A DNA stretch of 64,000 bases. Source: Pomphorhynchus laevis (lineage: Eukaryota; Acanthocephala; Palaeacanthocephala; Echinorhynchida; Pomphorhynchidae). The position numbers and the translations under genes are program-made. Below are positions 1-11,230 of the stretch, piece by piece; the stretch's first letter is position 1; each line of letters begins with the position of its first letter. The stretch spans positions 110,438 to 174,437 of the forward strand of contig WNNJ02001138.1 in NCBI GenBank assembly GCA_012934845.2, written 5' to 3'. The notes under the pieces were generated by a model. That model did not search any database. It was not told the origin of the DNA and saw only the letters and a program-made list of their open reading frames with translations.

Positions 1-776
1 ATTCTTCAATAAATTAATAATTAAAAAAATTTAAGCTATATATACCCTTTTGATAGTATTTTCCTTAATTCATTGTTCTCAATTAATTCTATATTTTCAA
101 TTCATTTAAGTAATTCTATATATAATATACATTTTATATATATTAATTTTAACAAATACCGAATATAAGATAAATTTTTCTAAGGCTTCTTTAATATCTG
201 CGAAATCTAAATTTATATAAAATGTACTAAAATCGAACGTATTTATATTCTGAAAATTTATTCCTTATGTGTGCTCTAAAAATTCCGTTGTAGAATTAAT
301 ACTGAAATAGTGTTTTATACCAGTATTAATTTCATATCTTTGTATAATTTTGATTTATTTTTTAGACAGTTATGAACAAATTCATATTCTATAAAGCTTA
401 AAAATAAGTCAGTTATAATTGGGCTACCATCATCTCACATTGGAACTATTTATTTGTCTAAATATAGATGTCCCTACCTTTAAATAATTTTGATTTATTA
501 AAATATTTAAGGATTCTAAAAATTCAATTTTATCCGTATATTTATATTTACTTAACGGTTTAATTTTTGTTAGATATGCGTTATAATTATTATAACATAT
601 ATATGTATATCTTTTTCCGAATATAAGATTAATTAATTTTTCCAATGCATCTAGATTTGCATAAAGCGTACTAAAATTGTACGTATTTATATTCTTAAAA
701 TTTATTCCTTTTGTGTTCTAAAAATTCTTTTGCATAATTAATACTGAAATAGTGTTTTATACCAGTATTAATTTCG
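1..776 (-). mobile_element. Naiad-type Penelope-like element, RT fragments
   Basis: Three minus-strand pieces of the permuted PLE family lie end to end. About 1-100 matches the linker upstream of the RT, 150-340 matches the region around the first catalytic aspartate, and about 340-776 covers the same region on to the second palm motif. The peptide encoded at 645-430 reads LINLIFGKRYTYICYNNYNA, nearly the same as in the large copy at 33.4-33.6 kb. Because the pieces overlap in element coordinates, this is a mosaic of at least two copies, not one copy with a deletion. None is coding. Confidence 0.85.
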
Positions 777-1330
777 ATTAATCAAATCAGCTAACTGAGT
801 CTACGTATTTAATATAATTATAAACTAAACAAAACATAATAATGCTAAATCAAATTTTAATAATTAAATAAAATTAATAATTGTTTTTAAATTTTCTATA
901 ATTTAAATCAAGTTAAAATAAAAAATTTAAATTTAAAATAAACGTCATTTTTATGAATTGACTAATAAATAACAGATGTTGTATCAGAATAAGTATTAGA
1001 GGTCATCAGGAGGAACTGCTATGCTATCAGGTTTTGGCCCCTAACTCCTCTACCCAACATAGCAGCGGAGCCAAATACATGCTAATAATGTATATCCTCT
1101 AAAACTATCTAGTATCTTTTTCTAATACAAAGTATATTATTTATTATCCATCCATAAAAATTTGCCACTTAAGAGTTTAAATTTATTCTTTATATTATTG
1201 TGTTGATTTATATATTTTACTATTTTCTGCTTGATGTTATTTTTATAGTAACCTAGTTTAAAATATGTATCTATTCAATTATTTAAATGATAAGATCGAG
1301 CGAATGACATTGGCACTTTATGATAAGACT
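777..1330 (-). mobile_element. Naiad-type PLE 3' end
   Basis: Minus-strand copy of the 3' end of the element: the end of the RT ORF (about 1330-1140), the structured terminal region (about 1110-1000) and the AT-rich tail, ending in the conserved edge CTGATTTGAT near 781. It joins directly to internal RT sequence of the next piece (776 downward). A 3' end abutting a 5'-truncated copy is the partial-tandem layout known for PLEs. Confidence 0.85.
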
Positions 1331-2090
1331 ATTTGTCAACAGTTTGTTTCATAAAAAGCAGTCAAATTGTAATTGTATTTCATAAATGTCCCGTTTAATG
1401 CTCTACTTGAATCTTTACTATTGAATTATAATGTGTTGAAAACGTTAATTATAATGTGATGAAAAGGTTTTGTGATTAATAATTTCATTACCCTGGTTCG
1501 TTAAATACTATTTTTGTGTAGAAACGTTATAATTTCAATTTATACTATCACTGCATAATATACGGAGAAAAGAATTTATGTAATTTATCGTTTTGACAAT
1601 TATAAAATAATAAATCATTATATTTTTGGAAATTGGAACGTAATTAACAAAGCTCAAATAAAATTTTATATTTCGCTAACTGCTACAAGCATCATCAGAA
1701 ATAGAAACAAAATGTAAATGCTTTGAAGCATGATCAATAAACTCTATGCTTTTATATTCCGCTAGCTAATGTACCGTCATAAAAACGATTGGTACAATTT
1801 GTTCAAACGAACAGATTGCACGTTTTTTAACTTACAATAGTTTTTAAGTTTTAATTACTTAAAGTAATTTATTCATGAACAGAAAGAGGTTTCAATGTAC
1901 ATTTAAAAATACTTAAGAATGTACATTTAATGTACATTCTGAAGGCACCATAAACTCTCCAATGTAAAGTATTCTCGGTTATGTGGCATGTCATTATCTA
2001 CGCTATATACAGAAAAGTGTCTAAAAATTACCTTGAAAATTGCGTATCGGCTTACACAATTAAATGCATTTTGAAAATATGTTTTCAAGA
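1331..2090. other. AT-rich stretch without recognised gene
   Basis: No coding signal found on either strand. It holds a hammerhead-like motif (1671-1698) and short direct repeats of GTACATTTAA around 1898-1930. It may be decayed PLE 3' sequence. Confidence 0.5.
1671..1698 (-). ncRNA. hammerhead-ribozyme-like core
   Basis: Read on the minus strand, CTGATGA is followed by 17 nt that can pair at its ends (TGCT/AGC) and then GAAA, the order of a hammerhead core (CUGANGA, stem II, GAAA). An AT-only palindrome after GAAA could form a short stem III. Hammerhead motifs are known in PLEs. The same GCT..AGC-GAAATAT pattern recurs at 17051 and 37097. Confidence 0.45.
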
Positions 2091-3110
2091 GCAAATGTAG
2101 TTGTCAGATCGTTGAGCGGGGAATGCTAAGTTGCATAGACGATAGCGTCTGTTCCACTTTTTATGCCGACTCTAAATTGGTGAGGTATTAAAAATTCGAG
2201 TGTCATCTCGCACACTTGGTGATTTGCAACCTTTGCCATTATTCGGCTCAGCGTAATTTTGACAGCAGTAGATAAAATGCTAACGACTGGATTTTAAAGG
2301 GCTAAAAGCTCTGCTCCTCAAAAGTCCGAGGTTACTGTGAGTGATACTAGTCCAGCCAGTGAAGAGTTTACAAAATCGATAGGCGCATTAATAAGCCGAC
2401 TTCCGTTTATTCCTGCGGGTGATCCAGTTAAGTCGAGTAAGTGCAGTGCGCTTGACTTATCGATGCCTGAAAACAGAATGTTGGTAACGATCGTAATGCT
2501 GACAAGATAAAAGGGCGGGTATCGGATGCAGATCAGCCATAACATCATATGACTACGTTGAGTGAGAGGAAGTTTTACTGGTGGGATGTTTCGCACACAG
2601 AATGCAAATTAGCTGTTTGTCTGACGGGGCAATTTGTTTGGCAGAGCTGATAAAGCGAGTTGCACCAGTCACGTTTTCATTGTTGAACTTTTCCGTCACT
2701 CTTCGACAAAAGACAATGTTATTCTCAATCAGAGATTTGAGCGCAGTTTGCATCTTTGCACCCTGGTATATTGAGAGACACAAGGTTAGATAAGAGAGAA
2801 GTTCGGTTGAATGTAATTCATTGTTCACGTATGTAGCTGCTCTACGCTTTAGAGACGTGTGCATCGGTTTGCTTGGGTGCAATAGCGTATTTTGTAAAAC
2901 ATGATAGTTCATCCTATACTCACTGTTCTGACGGCGTCTTCGACTCCGAGATAACCATGGACGACAACTTTACAGATACGGTGCCCATGATCCCCTATGC
3001 GACTTTTCGTATTAAACGTGTTTCCCCACTCATCCATATATTTAAAACTGTTTTTACACAGATAGCATTAGTAGTTGAGTCGTCATCTTGTTGAAGGTGA
3101 GAGATAACCA
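2090..3110 (-). pseudogene. REL-type LINE (R2/NeSL/HERO-like) remnant, subfamily A
   Basis: Minus-strand remains of a LINE of the same type as 11.7-14.7 kb. Going 5' to 3' on the minus strand: a CYLCKNSF zinc-finger half near 3070; a linker peptide at 2912-2553 containing ENVTGATRF and LICILCAKHP, the region before the RT; LHLLDLTGSPAG near 2450; and an RT segment near 2300-2110 with RIMAKVANH and FRVGIKSGTDAIVYA. Frames change several times, so it is dead. Adjacent Naiad fragments bound it on the low side only. Confidence 0.7.
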
Positions 3111-3459
3111 CGCCCTGTGAATGGAACTATTGAAGGGTTACACATTTGCTACCGGCAACAAACCCAAAGCACTGGCATGTTTACAAAAATTCCACTTGCT
3201 ATTGAAACTAAGTTTCGCTTGCAGACTGAAAAGCGGATGTACATTGTTGACATTTGTGTACGATTGAATCCGTTTTGTACGATTAAATATGTTTCAGTGG
3301 AAGCGCGCAAATTATATGCTTGCTACACTTCGTTGACGCTCATGTTATCGGGCTTGGTCTGTTCGTATATTGTATTTTTTATTGAAATTATTTAATTATA
3401 AGTTTAGATAGTCACAATACTCTGTAAGATGGTGTGAAAGCTAATCTGAGAAATGAGGT
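3111..3459. other. no recognised gene
   Basis: A 92-codon open frame on the plus strand (3117-3395) has no recognisable motif. It probably lies over the 5' end of the REL LINE remnant. I see nothing else. Confidence 0.4.
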
Positions 3460-3663
3460 ATTTGTATTTTTAATCAAGAGTATGTTTTATTAATTCAATT
3501 TTATCCATTTGTTTGTATTTACTTGTTTGAATTTTTGTTAGATAGGCGTAAAAGTTATTATATCATATATATGTATATCTTTTTCCGAATATAAGATTAA
3601 TTAATTTTTCTAATGCATCTTTAATATCTGCTAAATCTAGATTTGTAAAAATCATACTAAAAT
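3460..3663 (-). mobile_element. Naiad-type PLE RT fragment
   Basis: Matches, on the minus strand, the part of the RT around the first catalytic motif (equivalent to about 33370-33560 in the large copy). It is cut off sharply where the Merlin relic begins. Confidence 0.8.
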
Positions 3664-3689
3664 CGTAGGATCTTATCGAAAATTCCCCT

Positions 3690-4450
3690 AAGAAGATTTT
3701 TGATAATTATGCCTGGAAATACCAGAATATATGTAGCAAATTTAAGATTACAAAATCTATTAGGAGCGCTAGCTTTTTAGATGGATTTAAAATATCTTTG
3801 GTCAATTTTATAAAAATGCTATATAGATATACCAGTGAGAAGCAACAAAAAAAGCGTAATAAAGGATTTGAATATATACAGACCGATATTTATAAAATTT
3901 GACAAGAAATTGAGAATTAGATGCCATGAGTATATGTAATAATTGAGTATATAGTATAATTCGGATAAGCAATTCTGAATTATTAGGTGGTGAAGGCATA
4001 ATTTGTCAAATCGACGAAACAAATTTCTGCTACAAACTGAAACACTATAGAGGAAAAGCAACGGGTGAACAGATTTGGATATTTGGAATAGTTGATACGT
4101 CGTTTACTCCGGCCAAAGGATATATGGGAATAGTTCAAAATAGGAAAAACTTTGTTACCTATAACTGACAGAGTAATATCATCTGGATCTATTATACATA
4201 GTGATGCATGAGCGGTATATAAATCTAGACTTGTATGAACACAGAACTGTTAAACATAAATTACATTTTGTAGACCCTATAACGGGGATACACATCAAAT
4301 ATAGAATCATATTGGAGCAAAAAGAGATACAGAGCTAACACGATGATGGATGTTTGTAAGAAGTAATTGATGTATTACTTAAGTGAGTGGATGTGAAGGG
4401 ATAATATTCCTTGTGATATTTTAATATCAATTATAATATCAATTTATTTG
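3690..4450 (+). pseudogene. Merlin (IS1016/ISXO2-like) DNA transposase, decayed
   Basis: DDE transposase of the Merlin superfamily, which moves DNA by cut-and-paste. Visible landmarks: IICQIDETNFCYK near 4000 (first catalytic D); KATGEQIWIFGIVDTSF near 4060; SIIHSDA near 4185 (second D); HRTVKHKLHFVDPITGIH near 4245; and, in another frame, NIESYWSKKRY near 4305, which carries the catalytic E. Upstream, SFLDGFKISLVNFI near 3780 fits the N-terminal helix region. At least one in-frame stop (after KNFVTYN) and frameshifts make it a pseudogene. It sits between Naiad fragments. I found no convincing terminal inverted repeats. Confidence 0.8.
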
Positions 4451-4479
4451 TTATATTAGCCAATATATTTATATTTATG

Positions 4480-4533
4480 TTTGGTGTGAGACATCACCTG
4501 TGTGCATATACTAGCAGATTAATACAACGTCTG
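4480..4533 (+). repeat. 54-bp repeat shared with 17113-17167 (inverted)
   Basis: GGTGTGAGACATCACCTGTG followed by TGCATATACTAGCAGATTAA recurs as its reverse complement at 17113-17167 with few changes. There it follows a hammerhead-like motif. It may be the terminal part of a PLE or a small non-autonomous element. Confidence 0.6.
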
Positions 4534-4535
4534 AA

Positions 4536-4675
4536 TAGGATACTAGATAATCAAATTTCATCAGAGGAAATACGTCATTAGCACGTGTTTATCTCCGCTG
4601 ATATGTTGGGTCTAGTAATAGGGGTTTAAACCTGATAGCATAGCAGTTCCTCCTGATGACCTATAACTGGGCTAC
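4536..4675 (+). mobile_element. Naiad-type PLE terminal region
   Basis: Plus-strand copy of the structured 3' region. The small hairpin is AAATACGT/ACGTGTTT instead of AAATACAT/ATGTATTT in the 34.3-kb copy, so one pair changed on both sides. The pseudoknot arms are partly eroded. Confidence 0.8.
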
Positions 4676-4790
4676 CATTACCTCCCATTAGAACACCTTT
4701 TATTTGTCTAAAAATAGATGTCCCTACCTTTAAATAATTTTAATTTATCAAAATTATAATTTATCAAATTTGTAAGGCGGACAAAAGAAG
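4668..4790 (-). mobile_element. Naiad-type PLE RT sliver
   Basis: Minus-strand match to the RT segment with the GVPMGG motif (equivalent to about 33550-33660). It joins the plus-strand terminal piece in opposite orientation. Confidence 0.75.
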
Positions 4791-5127
4791 AGTGTTAGTA
4801 GTTGTCAACAAACTGATTACCTAAAGGCTGGATAGGTAATCTAGTCTTTAGGTAATAGGTAATAAATTGAACTGTTGCCTCGTAGATAGGCAACAGTTCA
4901 AAAAGCTAAACAAAGATTCGACAACTCGTCGTGACCAGGAATTAAATACATTGCTGAGGGAATTGAAATCTCAAAATAATATTAATGCGGAAATATATAA
5001 AAATTTGTTCTCGGCACAAGCTCAAGCTGGTTTTATGTTTCTACAACCGAAAATCCACAAACCGGTATTGACCTTTGGACCGATTATAGCGTCGTATCAA
5101 TCATTTAATCATAGACTAGCAAAGTGA
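4791..5127 (+). pseudogene. canonical (non-permuted) PLE RT, part 1
   Basis: Encodes FKKLNKDSTTRRDQELNTLL and, further on, QAGFMFLQPKIHKPVLTFGP followed by FNHRLAK. This is the N-terminal RT core (PKIHKP motif) of Neptune/Athena-like PLEs and clearly different from the Naiad RT. The reading is interrupted at 5128 by a Naiad terminal piece in opposite orientation and resumes at about 5421. Confidence 0.75.
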
Positions 5128-5420
5128 ATAAATAAATCAAATCAGCTAACTGAGTCTACGTATTTAATATAATTATAAAATAAACAAAACATAATAATGC
5201 TAAATCAAAATTTAATAATTAAATAATAAAATTAATAATTGTTTTTAGATTTTCTATAATTTAAATCAAGTTAAAATAAAAAATTGAAATTTAAAATAAA
5301 AGTCAATTTTTATGAATTGACTAATAAATAACAGAAGTTGTATCAGAATAAGAATTAGAGGTCATCAGGAGGAACTGTTATGCCATCAGGTTTCGGCCCC
5401 TAACTCTTATACCTTGTAGA
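5128..5420 (-). mobile_element. Naiad-type PLE terminal piece inserted in another PLE
   Basis: Minus-strand terminal region with the conserved edge (AATCAAATCAGCTAACTGAG) at 5138 and the structured core up to GGCCCCTAACTC. It splits the older PLE, which shows the Naiad insertion is younger. Confidence 0.8.
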
Positions 5421-6290
5421 GGAGTTCCTTGTTTTTTAATATTAAAAAAACAAGGAACATTATATCAACATCTCATTCGTGTATCAAAAATTGCCCACAA
5501 TTTGCAAGAGTTATAAGAAGATTCAACAATCCTAATTATCGATTTGTGATTGCTGACGTATGTAAGTTGTTTACTTATGTTCAACTGGAAAAAGTGACTA
5601 TGTTAACAACTGAGATGTTGAGTATAGGTTGTTCAACACTTATTCTATCTGCTATGGAATGGTCAACATTAATGAAATAATGCACAGAAAAAACCTGCTT
5701 CACATTTGAAGAGAATGTTTACTAAGGAGTAGCTATGGGCCCATTATTATCTGACTTTTACATGACGATGTGGGAGGAGGATATTATTTAATACCTACCG
5801 CATTTAGTTTAATTGTGGAGATACGTCAATGACGTATTTTGTATCTTTGACGAAAATCAGAAACTGGAAACGATACAAAGAAAACTTAACAATAAGGATC
5901 CATAGCTGCAATTATAAGCGACAATAGAAGAAAATAAAAATATCCAAATTCTATATGCTCTTGTTTTACATCAGAACAATACAAACAACTATACACAGAA
6001 CATCGGGCATACCGTGGTGTACTACTTATTGAAACACTCATAGTCCAATTGAATACAAAATCTCAGCGACCTTATACAAAATCTCAGCGGCACTTTTCAA
6101 TATAATACAACAGATTTGCTCAAATCCTATTGAAAAAGATATAAATGTAGAAAAATCGAGAATATGTTAATGTACAGAGGCTTTCCTAAAGTTATTATAC
6201 GAAAGGCATATTACCATCAAGCAAAAAACTTTGAAACCGTTTGTTGGTCAGCATTCCAGTCTGACGCGGATCGATAAGGCAATCCGACGC
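5421..6290 (+). pseudogene. canonical PLE RT, part 2
   Basis: Continues the RT of 4791-5127. VIADVCKLFTYVQLEKV near 5550 corresponds to the first palm motif, GVAMGPLLSDFYM near 5730 to the second, and WRYVNDVFCIFDENQ near 5820 to the third (YVDD-like, here YVND). Several stops and frame changes are present. No GIY-YIG domain is visible before the AT-rich stretch that follows. Confidence 0.75.
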
Positions 6291-6643
6291 ACACTAACAT
6301 GGCTAAATTCGTTATAACTTATATATTATATTAATATATTTATTAATAATATTGACAATAAAATTATTAAATTATTAGTTTATTTTATAAAATTATATTT
6401 TATAGTTAGATACTATTACATCAGTAATATAAATAAAATAAATATTTAACTATTATTAATATAAAATAAATAAATTTATTAAAAAATTATTCAAACTAAT
6501 AGATTGCAATCTAAATTTTTGTAAATCTAAAAATCAAATTAAAATTTTGGGCATATTTAAGATGTTTGAGAAACTATACTGAATTAAACATCAAAATAGC
6601 AGACTATCAAGTAAATTATATTCCCTATCGCGAATTTTCTTAC
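6291..6643. other. AT-rich intron sequence
   Basis: Almost pure A/T, no gene seen. It belongs to the intron that follows exon 4 of the Cobl-like gene. Confidence 0.5.
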
Positions 6644-6849
6644 CTTTTGCTCGTTGATGTCACCATTACTTTTACAATTTAACCCGAGCCCTTCTGTTAC
6701 ATCGGACATCATGGTCCCAGCAACGAGCGCTTTGACAGCTGAATTTGCAAGGACTGGTTTGGGGGGAATTTTTATCTGATTAAATTGATTCATCATGTAT
6801 CGCTTGTTCATTCTATCTACGCTACTTTCTGATTCCGCCAAATTGCAAG
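6644..6849 (-). CDS. Cobl-like gene, exon 4 (partial gene)
   Basis: Exon of 206 bp read on the minus strand. It is preceded by TTTTAATTTAAG (acceptor) and followed by AAAG|GTAAGA (donor). Its first two bases complete a serine codon begun by the last base of exon 3, and it ends in phase 0. It adds 68 codons including NQFNQIKIPPKPVLANSAVK, a short basic/proline stretch of the kind found after the ubiquitin-like domains in Cobl family proteins, and ends NGDINEQK. No stop is reached, so further exons must lie below 6643 or outside the window. I could not find them. Confidence 0.7.
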
Positions 6850-8009
6850 CTTAAATTAAAAATATTTATACTACCAAATCGATATATTTCTGTTTAACTA
6901 CATTCACAATTATCGAAGATATAATTAAAAATTAAAATGTATTTTAATTTTTAAATTATTATTTTCGTATTTAGTATTTTTTTATTTGTATATGTTAATA
7001 CATCACAATTTTATAATAAAATTATATAATTAGAATCAAGATACGTATTGCAAAGCTATGCACACAATTCGTTTAACAATAAAATAATGGCTTTATTATC
7101 GATCAAGCGAATTTTTGGTTCCTGCTTCTTCAACGCAATGTGTCAAAAAAGGCAGAATCATCAGACAACAATAGTAGCAAATTAAAACGTTAAAAACAAA
7201 GGAAGCAGACGAAAGTAAAGCGATATGATGATATGGTGATTGGTGGTACATCGATTGGCTTACATATCGTCTCTGTTAAGAGATTCACTTAATCACGCTA
7301 TTTTAATACAAGCATTTCTACGTAATCAAATATCTATTTGGCTAAGTATAGTTAAGTGAACTTCAGGAAAAGTTTGTACTCCTTCCAAATTCCACTTAAG
7401 GTAAACCGAGATGTAGTCCTTTAACGAATTTGAGAGGTCCAAATCATTCCATATTCCTAAGAATATTCGTTGATCTCTGCACAGACTCCCATTAAAATAT
7501 GCATATATTACATTCCCCTTTTGTTTTTAGAAATGCATCTTAGCTTGCTTAAGAACTCGTTATGTTCTGCACTGACAATTATAGTTCAATCAGTTTTTTG
7601 TCTTGTTTAGTTATTTAGATATTGACGATGTAAAGAGACTAACGCATTATTTTAGTCAACACCTTAGGTCGCATGAAGTACATAAAAATCGTTACTTTCT
7701 AAACAGTAAAATTATTGATGGCTGAGCCATAATAGTTGAAGCATTTAACGATAGAACTTGTAGTAAAATAGGAGACCACATAAATCATCAGATAAGGATG
7801 ATTATTATGTTTATTATGATTATTAAATTATTCATTACCAGTGAATCAAAAAATTACTATTTAGCATCACTGATGTTGATAATACCTAAAAAGTAGTCTC
7901 TTGTCATAAGATAATGACATAAGAATATTATTCTTAAGAATGTTACAGTATTTCTGACAGCGATTGTATTACCGTGAAAACAAAGTCCAAAGGTCAATAA
8001 TAACTTGTC
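6850..8009. other. intron 3 sequence without recognised gene
   Basis: AT-rich, no coding signal recognised. A short sequence TGACATAAGAATATTATTCT at 7914 recurs at about 8806. Confidence 0.5.
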
Positions 8010-8650
8010 AGTAGAATACATCAGATTAGATAAGTGAGTCCATGTATTAGACTATATATTAGACTATATAAATTATATATTAGACTATATATTAGACTAT
8101 GTATAAATAAAGATAAATAATAAATAATTATATAAGATTTGATACAATTTATATTTATATTAAGTTAAAATTTTAAATTGAAATTTAAAATAAAAGTCAG
8201 TATTTATGAATTGATATAGATATCAATTCATAAAATTGATATGATATTGATATCAGATCACATAGCTGTGTCTACGTATTTTATACTATATATAAATAAA
8301 AATAGAGATAAATAATAAATAATTATATAAGATTTCATACAATTTAAATCGAGTTAAAATTTAAAATTGTAATTTAAAATAAAAGTCAATTGTTAGGAAT
8401 TTACTAATAAATAACAGACAATGTATAAGAATAAGGATTAGAGGTTAGCAGAAGGAACTACTATGTTATCAGGTTTCGGCCCATATTCATCAATCCAACA
8501 TAGCAATTATTTTATATAATTTCTAATATACGATTTATATTTATATCAAGTTAAAATTTAAAATTGAAATTTAAAATAAAATTCAATTGTAATGAATTGA
8601 CTAATAAATAACATACGATGTGTAAGAATAAGGATTATAGGTCATCAGTA
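8010..8650 (-). mobile_element. three Naiad-type PLE terminal pieces in a row
   Basis: Minus-strand terminal pieces at about 8010-8220, 8245-8515 and 8516-8650, each with the AAGTTAAAATTTAAAATTGA-type tail; the middle one keeps the structured core (GGTTTCGGCCCA near 8470). A local TTAGACTATATA repeat (8037-8100) lies in the first. Repeated capture of only the 3' end points to short insertions or template switching. Confidence 0.75.
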
Positions 8651-9224
8651 ACTAATATAAATAAATTTTTATTATAATTAGCTGTAAATTATTGTTTACA
8701 TTAATTTATTTTTAGTTTCACATTAGCACTACAATGCATTTGTAGTGTTGATAAAAACAAAAAAATAACAGCTTAAACAAACAAGTTACCGTCTACTTGA
8801 TTAAATGACATAAGAATATTATTCTTGGTTAAATAATATAACTTACAATAATAAACAAATGATCACAATTCCTGATAAATGTGGTTGTTAATTGTTGAAT
8901 GGTTTCATGGTTTAATGGTTGTTAAAAGGGTAATTAAATAAAAGTGGTAACAATAAAAATGGTTAACAATACAAATGGGAACGATATTCAGTGTGCAACC
9001 GCTATTATATTACGAGTGCCGTTCGAATTCAAAAACATGAGACGGATATCAGGTTCTCAGGAAGCGGCTTGCCCTCGTTGTGACTCGTTCCTAATAACAT
9101 CACATGACCTCGTTGTGCCTCGCTCTTAACAGCATCACAACCATAGGCAACAAACCATATTATCCCATGGATGATGTGGTAGATTCAATTAGGACGAAAT
9201 GATACAATATCACACATGCTAAGC
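8651..9224. other. no recognised gene
   Basis: Nothing coding recognised. A 35-bp near-duplicate, CCTCGTTGTG(A/C)CTCG..., lies at about 9073-9142. Confidence 0.4.
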
Positions 9225-10211
9225 ATCACCAAGGTACAAACTCTAATACATGTGCCAAAGATCGCCAGAGTCTCCGTGATCGAACGCCTTGCAACACAGA
9301 TGAATGACGTAGTCAAGGTCCAATACAACAGTGAGAGTTGGTTAAAGTTGCTAATTTTTCCAAAATATTGACTGGCAAAAATGTCCACCAGGAATTAGGA
9401 AAAAATCACTTACGACTATAAATCACTTAGGGTCAGCAATAAGAGTTGAATCGTGCAACGACACAACAGCGCAAGCAGATCAACACTCTAGAACATCTAC
9501 AATAGAAACACACAACTGGAAGACTAATGAAAGGTAGTAACTATGATGGCGAACCGTGTCACGACAGTGAACCACTAGCATGCTGCTCGAAGGATCACAT
9601 AATGTCGGTCACAATTAGCTCTTTATGTGCAAACTCCTTGTTATATATGGCTTGCAACCTAATCATCCCAAAGAACTAGTTAAGCCAAGTGATAGCGTCT
9701 ACGGAAGTCGACTCTTTACGTCTATATGCCGGTTTACAAACTGGGCATTGGAAAAATCAATGCAGGCGTCGCATTTGACCGCCTTTCTTTGGAGCAAACT
9801 TTGCGCTATTTCAAAATCTGGCGGGTCTTTGCGACCAATTTGCGGTAGGATTAACTTCGCGACGATTGGTTTAAAAAGTGATTTGCAGGCTAGGGATTTC
9901 GGAAGCTGTCGAATTTCTGACCTCGAGACAGCTGGGGTGAAGCAGCCGTTTACGCTTGGTGTGCCTTTATTCGATGCGGACTCAGTTCAGGGAGAGGCTT
10001 GGTAAAACTTTATTTTATTAATACCTTCAATTCAATACATCGCAACGAAATGTTTAAAGAAGTGAGAATTTTGGAATCAGACATTTTTCGCTATGTCCAT
10101 TGTTGCTATGAACAACCGACATGGTTGAAATACAACAGATGCATACTATTCTCAAGTGAAGGAATACAGCAGGGTGATCCCCTAAGTCCACACTATCAAG
10201 AAACACCATAG
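9225..10211 (+). pseudogene. REL-type LINE remnant, subfamily A
   Basis: Decayed plus-strand LINE. IHVPKIARVSVIERLATQMN near 9250 is the conserved segment upstream of the RT. SICRFTNWALEKSMQ near 9725 and LCAISKSGGSLRPIC near 9800 are the LxALxKxxGGxRPI start of the RT. INTFNSIHRNEMFKE near 10020 is the first palm region, and LFSSEGIQQGDPLSPH near 10150 is the second. Stops and frameshifts are frequent, and the YLDD motif and endonuclease are missing. Confidence 0.75.
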
Positions 10212-10299
10212 GAACATGTCATAGACAACAATTCTCTAAGAATTAACATATGAGTGAGACAGGAAGCTGTGGCTATGCATAAACACCAATACGCATGTG

Positions 10300-10460
10300 A
10301 GTTTGTTTATCTAGTATCTTATTCTAATACAAATTATATTATTTATTATCCATTAATTAAAAATTTTGACTTAATAGTTTAAATTTATTTTTGTAATATT
10401 TTGTTGATTTATATTTATATTATATTTATATTTGTTGATTTATATCCTCGCGTTCCTTCA
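10300..10460 (-). mobile_element. Naiad-type PLE 3' fragment
   Basis: Minus-strand match to the last codons and following 3' sequence of the large copy (equivalent to about 34130-34240), degraded. Confidence 0.65.
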
Positions 10461-10686
10461 TGAACTTGGCGCAAGTTTAATCCGCGTAACTTCTGAACTT
10501 CGAGCCCGTGCTTTCCTGTTCCAGCGGATGAGTGTAGCCGTTCAGCGGGACAATGCTGTATGTATAATGGAAAACATGAACGGAGGAGGGTAGTCAGACC
10601 TTTTATTTTAAATTTAATTGAACACTTTTATTTCTCTACATAAATAATATTTATATTCTGATAAAATTACATTCGTGTGCCACGTA

Positions 10687-10889
10687 ATCTGTTTATTAGG
10701 CATTATTAATTATCCACACGAGAAAAACAAATTTTTGTTAGAGTTAATTATAACAACGTTTCGGTCAATCACAGTGACCCTTTTCAAGTTGAAAAGGGTC
10801 ACTGTGATTGACCGAAACGTTGTTATAATTAACTCTAACAAAAATTTGTTTTTCTCGTGTGGATAATTAATAATGCCTAATAAACAGAT
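10687..10889. repeat. perfect 203-bp palindrome (101-bp arms, 1-nt centre)
   Basis: The left arm starts ATCTGTTTATTAGG at 10687, the right arm ends at 10889, and the single central base is G at 10788. I compared the arms base by base and found no mismatch; the flanks differ at once outside it. Each arm contains GGGTCACTGTGATTGACCGA followed by AACGTT, a degenerate hammerhead-like order. Open frames seen in both directions here are mirror images and not genes. Confidence 0.95.
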
Positions 10890-10940
10890 AATATTTATAT
10901 TTTGCAAATTTAATATTTTAAAAATATGTTTATATGAAAA

Positions 10941-11012
10941 GCCGGCATCATTGAAATATAACGGATACAGAATCCTCTCAAGTGAAAGAGTACAGCAGGG
11001 TAACTCCTTGGC
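10941..11012 (+). pseudogene. REL-type LINE sliver
   Basis: Encodes KPASLKYNGYRILSSERVQQ and then GNSL, the same palm segment as at 10100-10180 (KYNRCILFSSEGIQQGDPLS). A separate small copy of the same family. Confidence 0.65.
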
Positions 11013-11039
11013 CAGTTGCTTTTGTCGATAGAAACATAG

Positions 11040-11230
11040 CGACCCTAAAATTAATCTTAAATATCTGGTATTTACAATTTTTTTGCTTAATAGTTCAAAT
11101 TTATTTTTAATATTATTTTTTATATATTGTAAATTAAATATTTTAATAATATTTTGTTCATTTATACAAATCCATTATAAATCAAATCAGAAAGTGAGTC
11201 TACGTATTAAATATAATTATAATTTTTTAA
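11040..11230 (-). mobile_element. Naiad-type PLE terminal fragment
   Basis: Minus-strand 3' tail ending in AATCAAATCAGAAAGTGAGT near 11176, the degraded terminal edge. Confidence 0.6.

Noticed and set aside
4867-6290. A host gene with an intron at 5128-5420
   Set aside because: The interruption is a Naiad terminal piece, and the flanks are PLE RT with several stops.
10675-10907. Two opposite-strand proteins of 63 and 65 residues with almost the same sequence
   Set aside because: They are mirror readings of the perfect palindrome and not independent genes.
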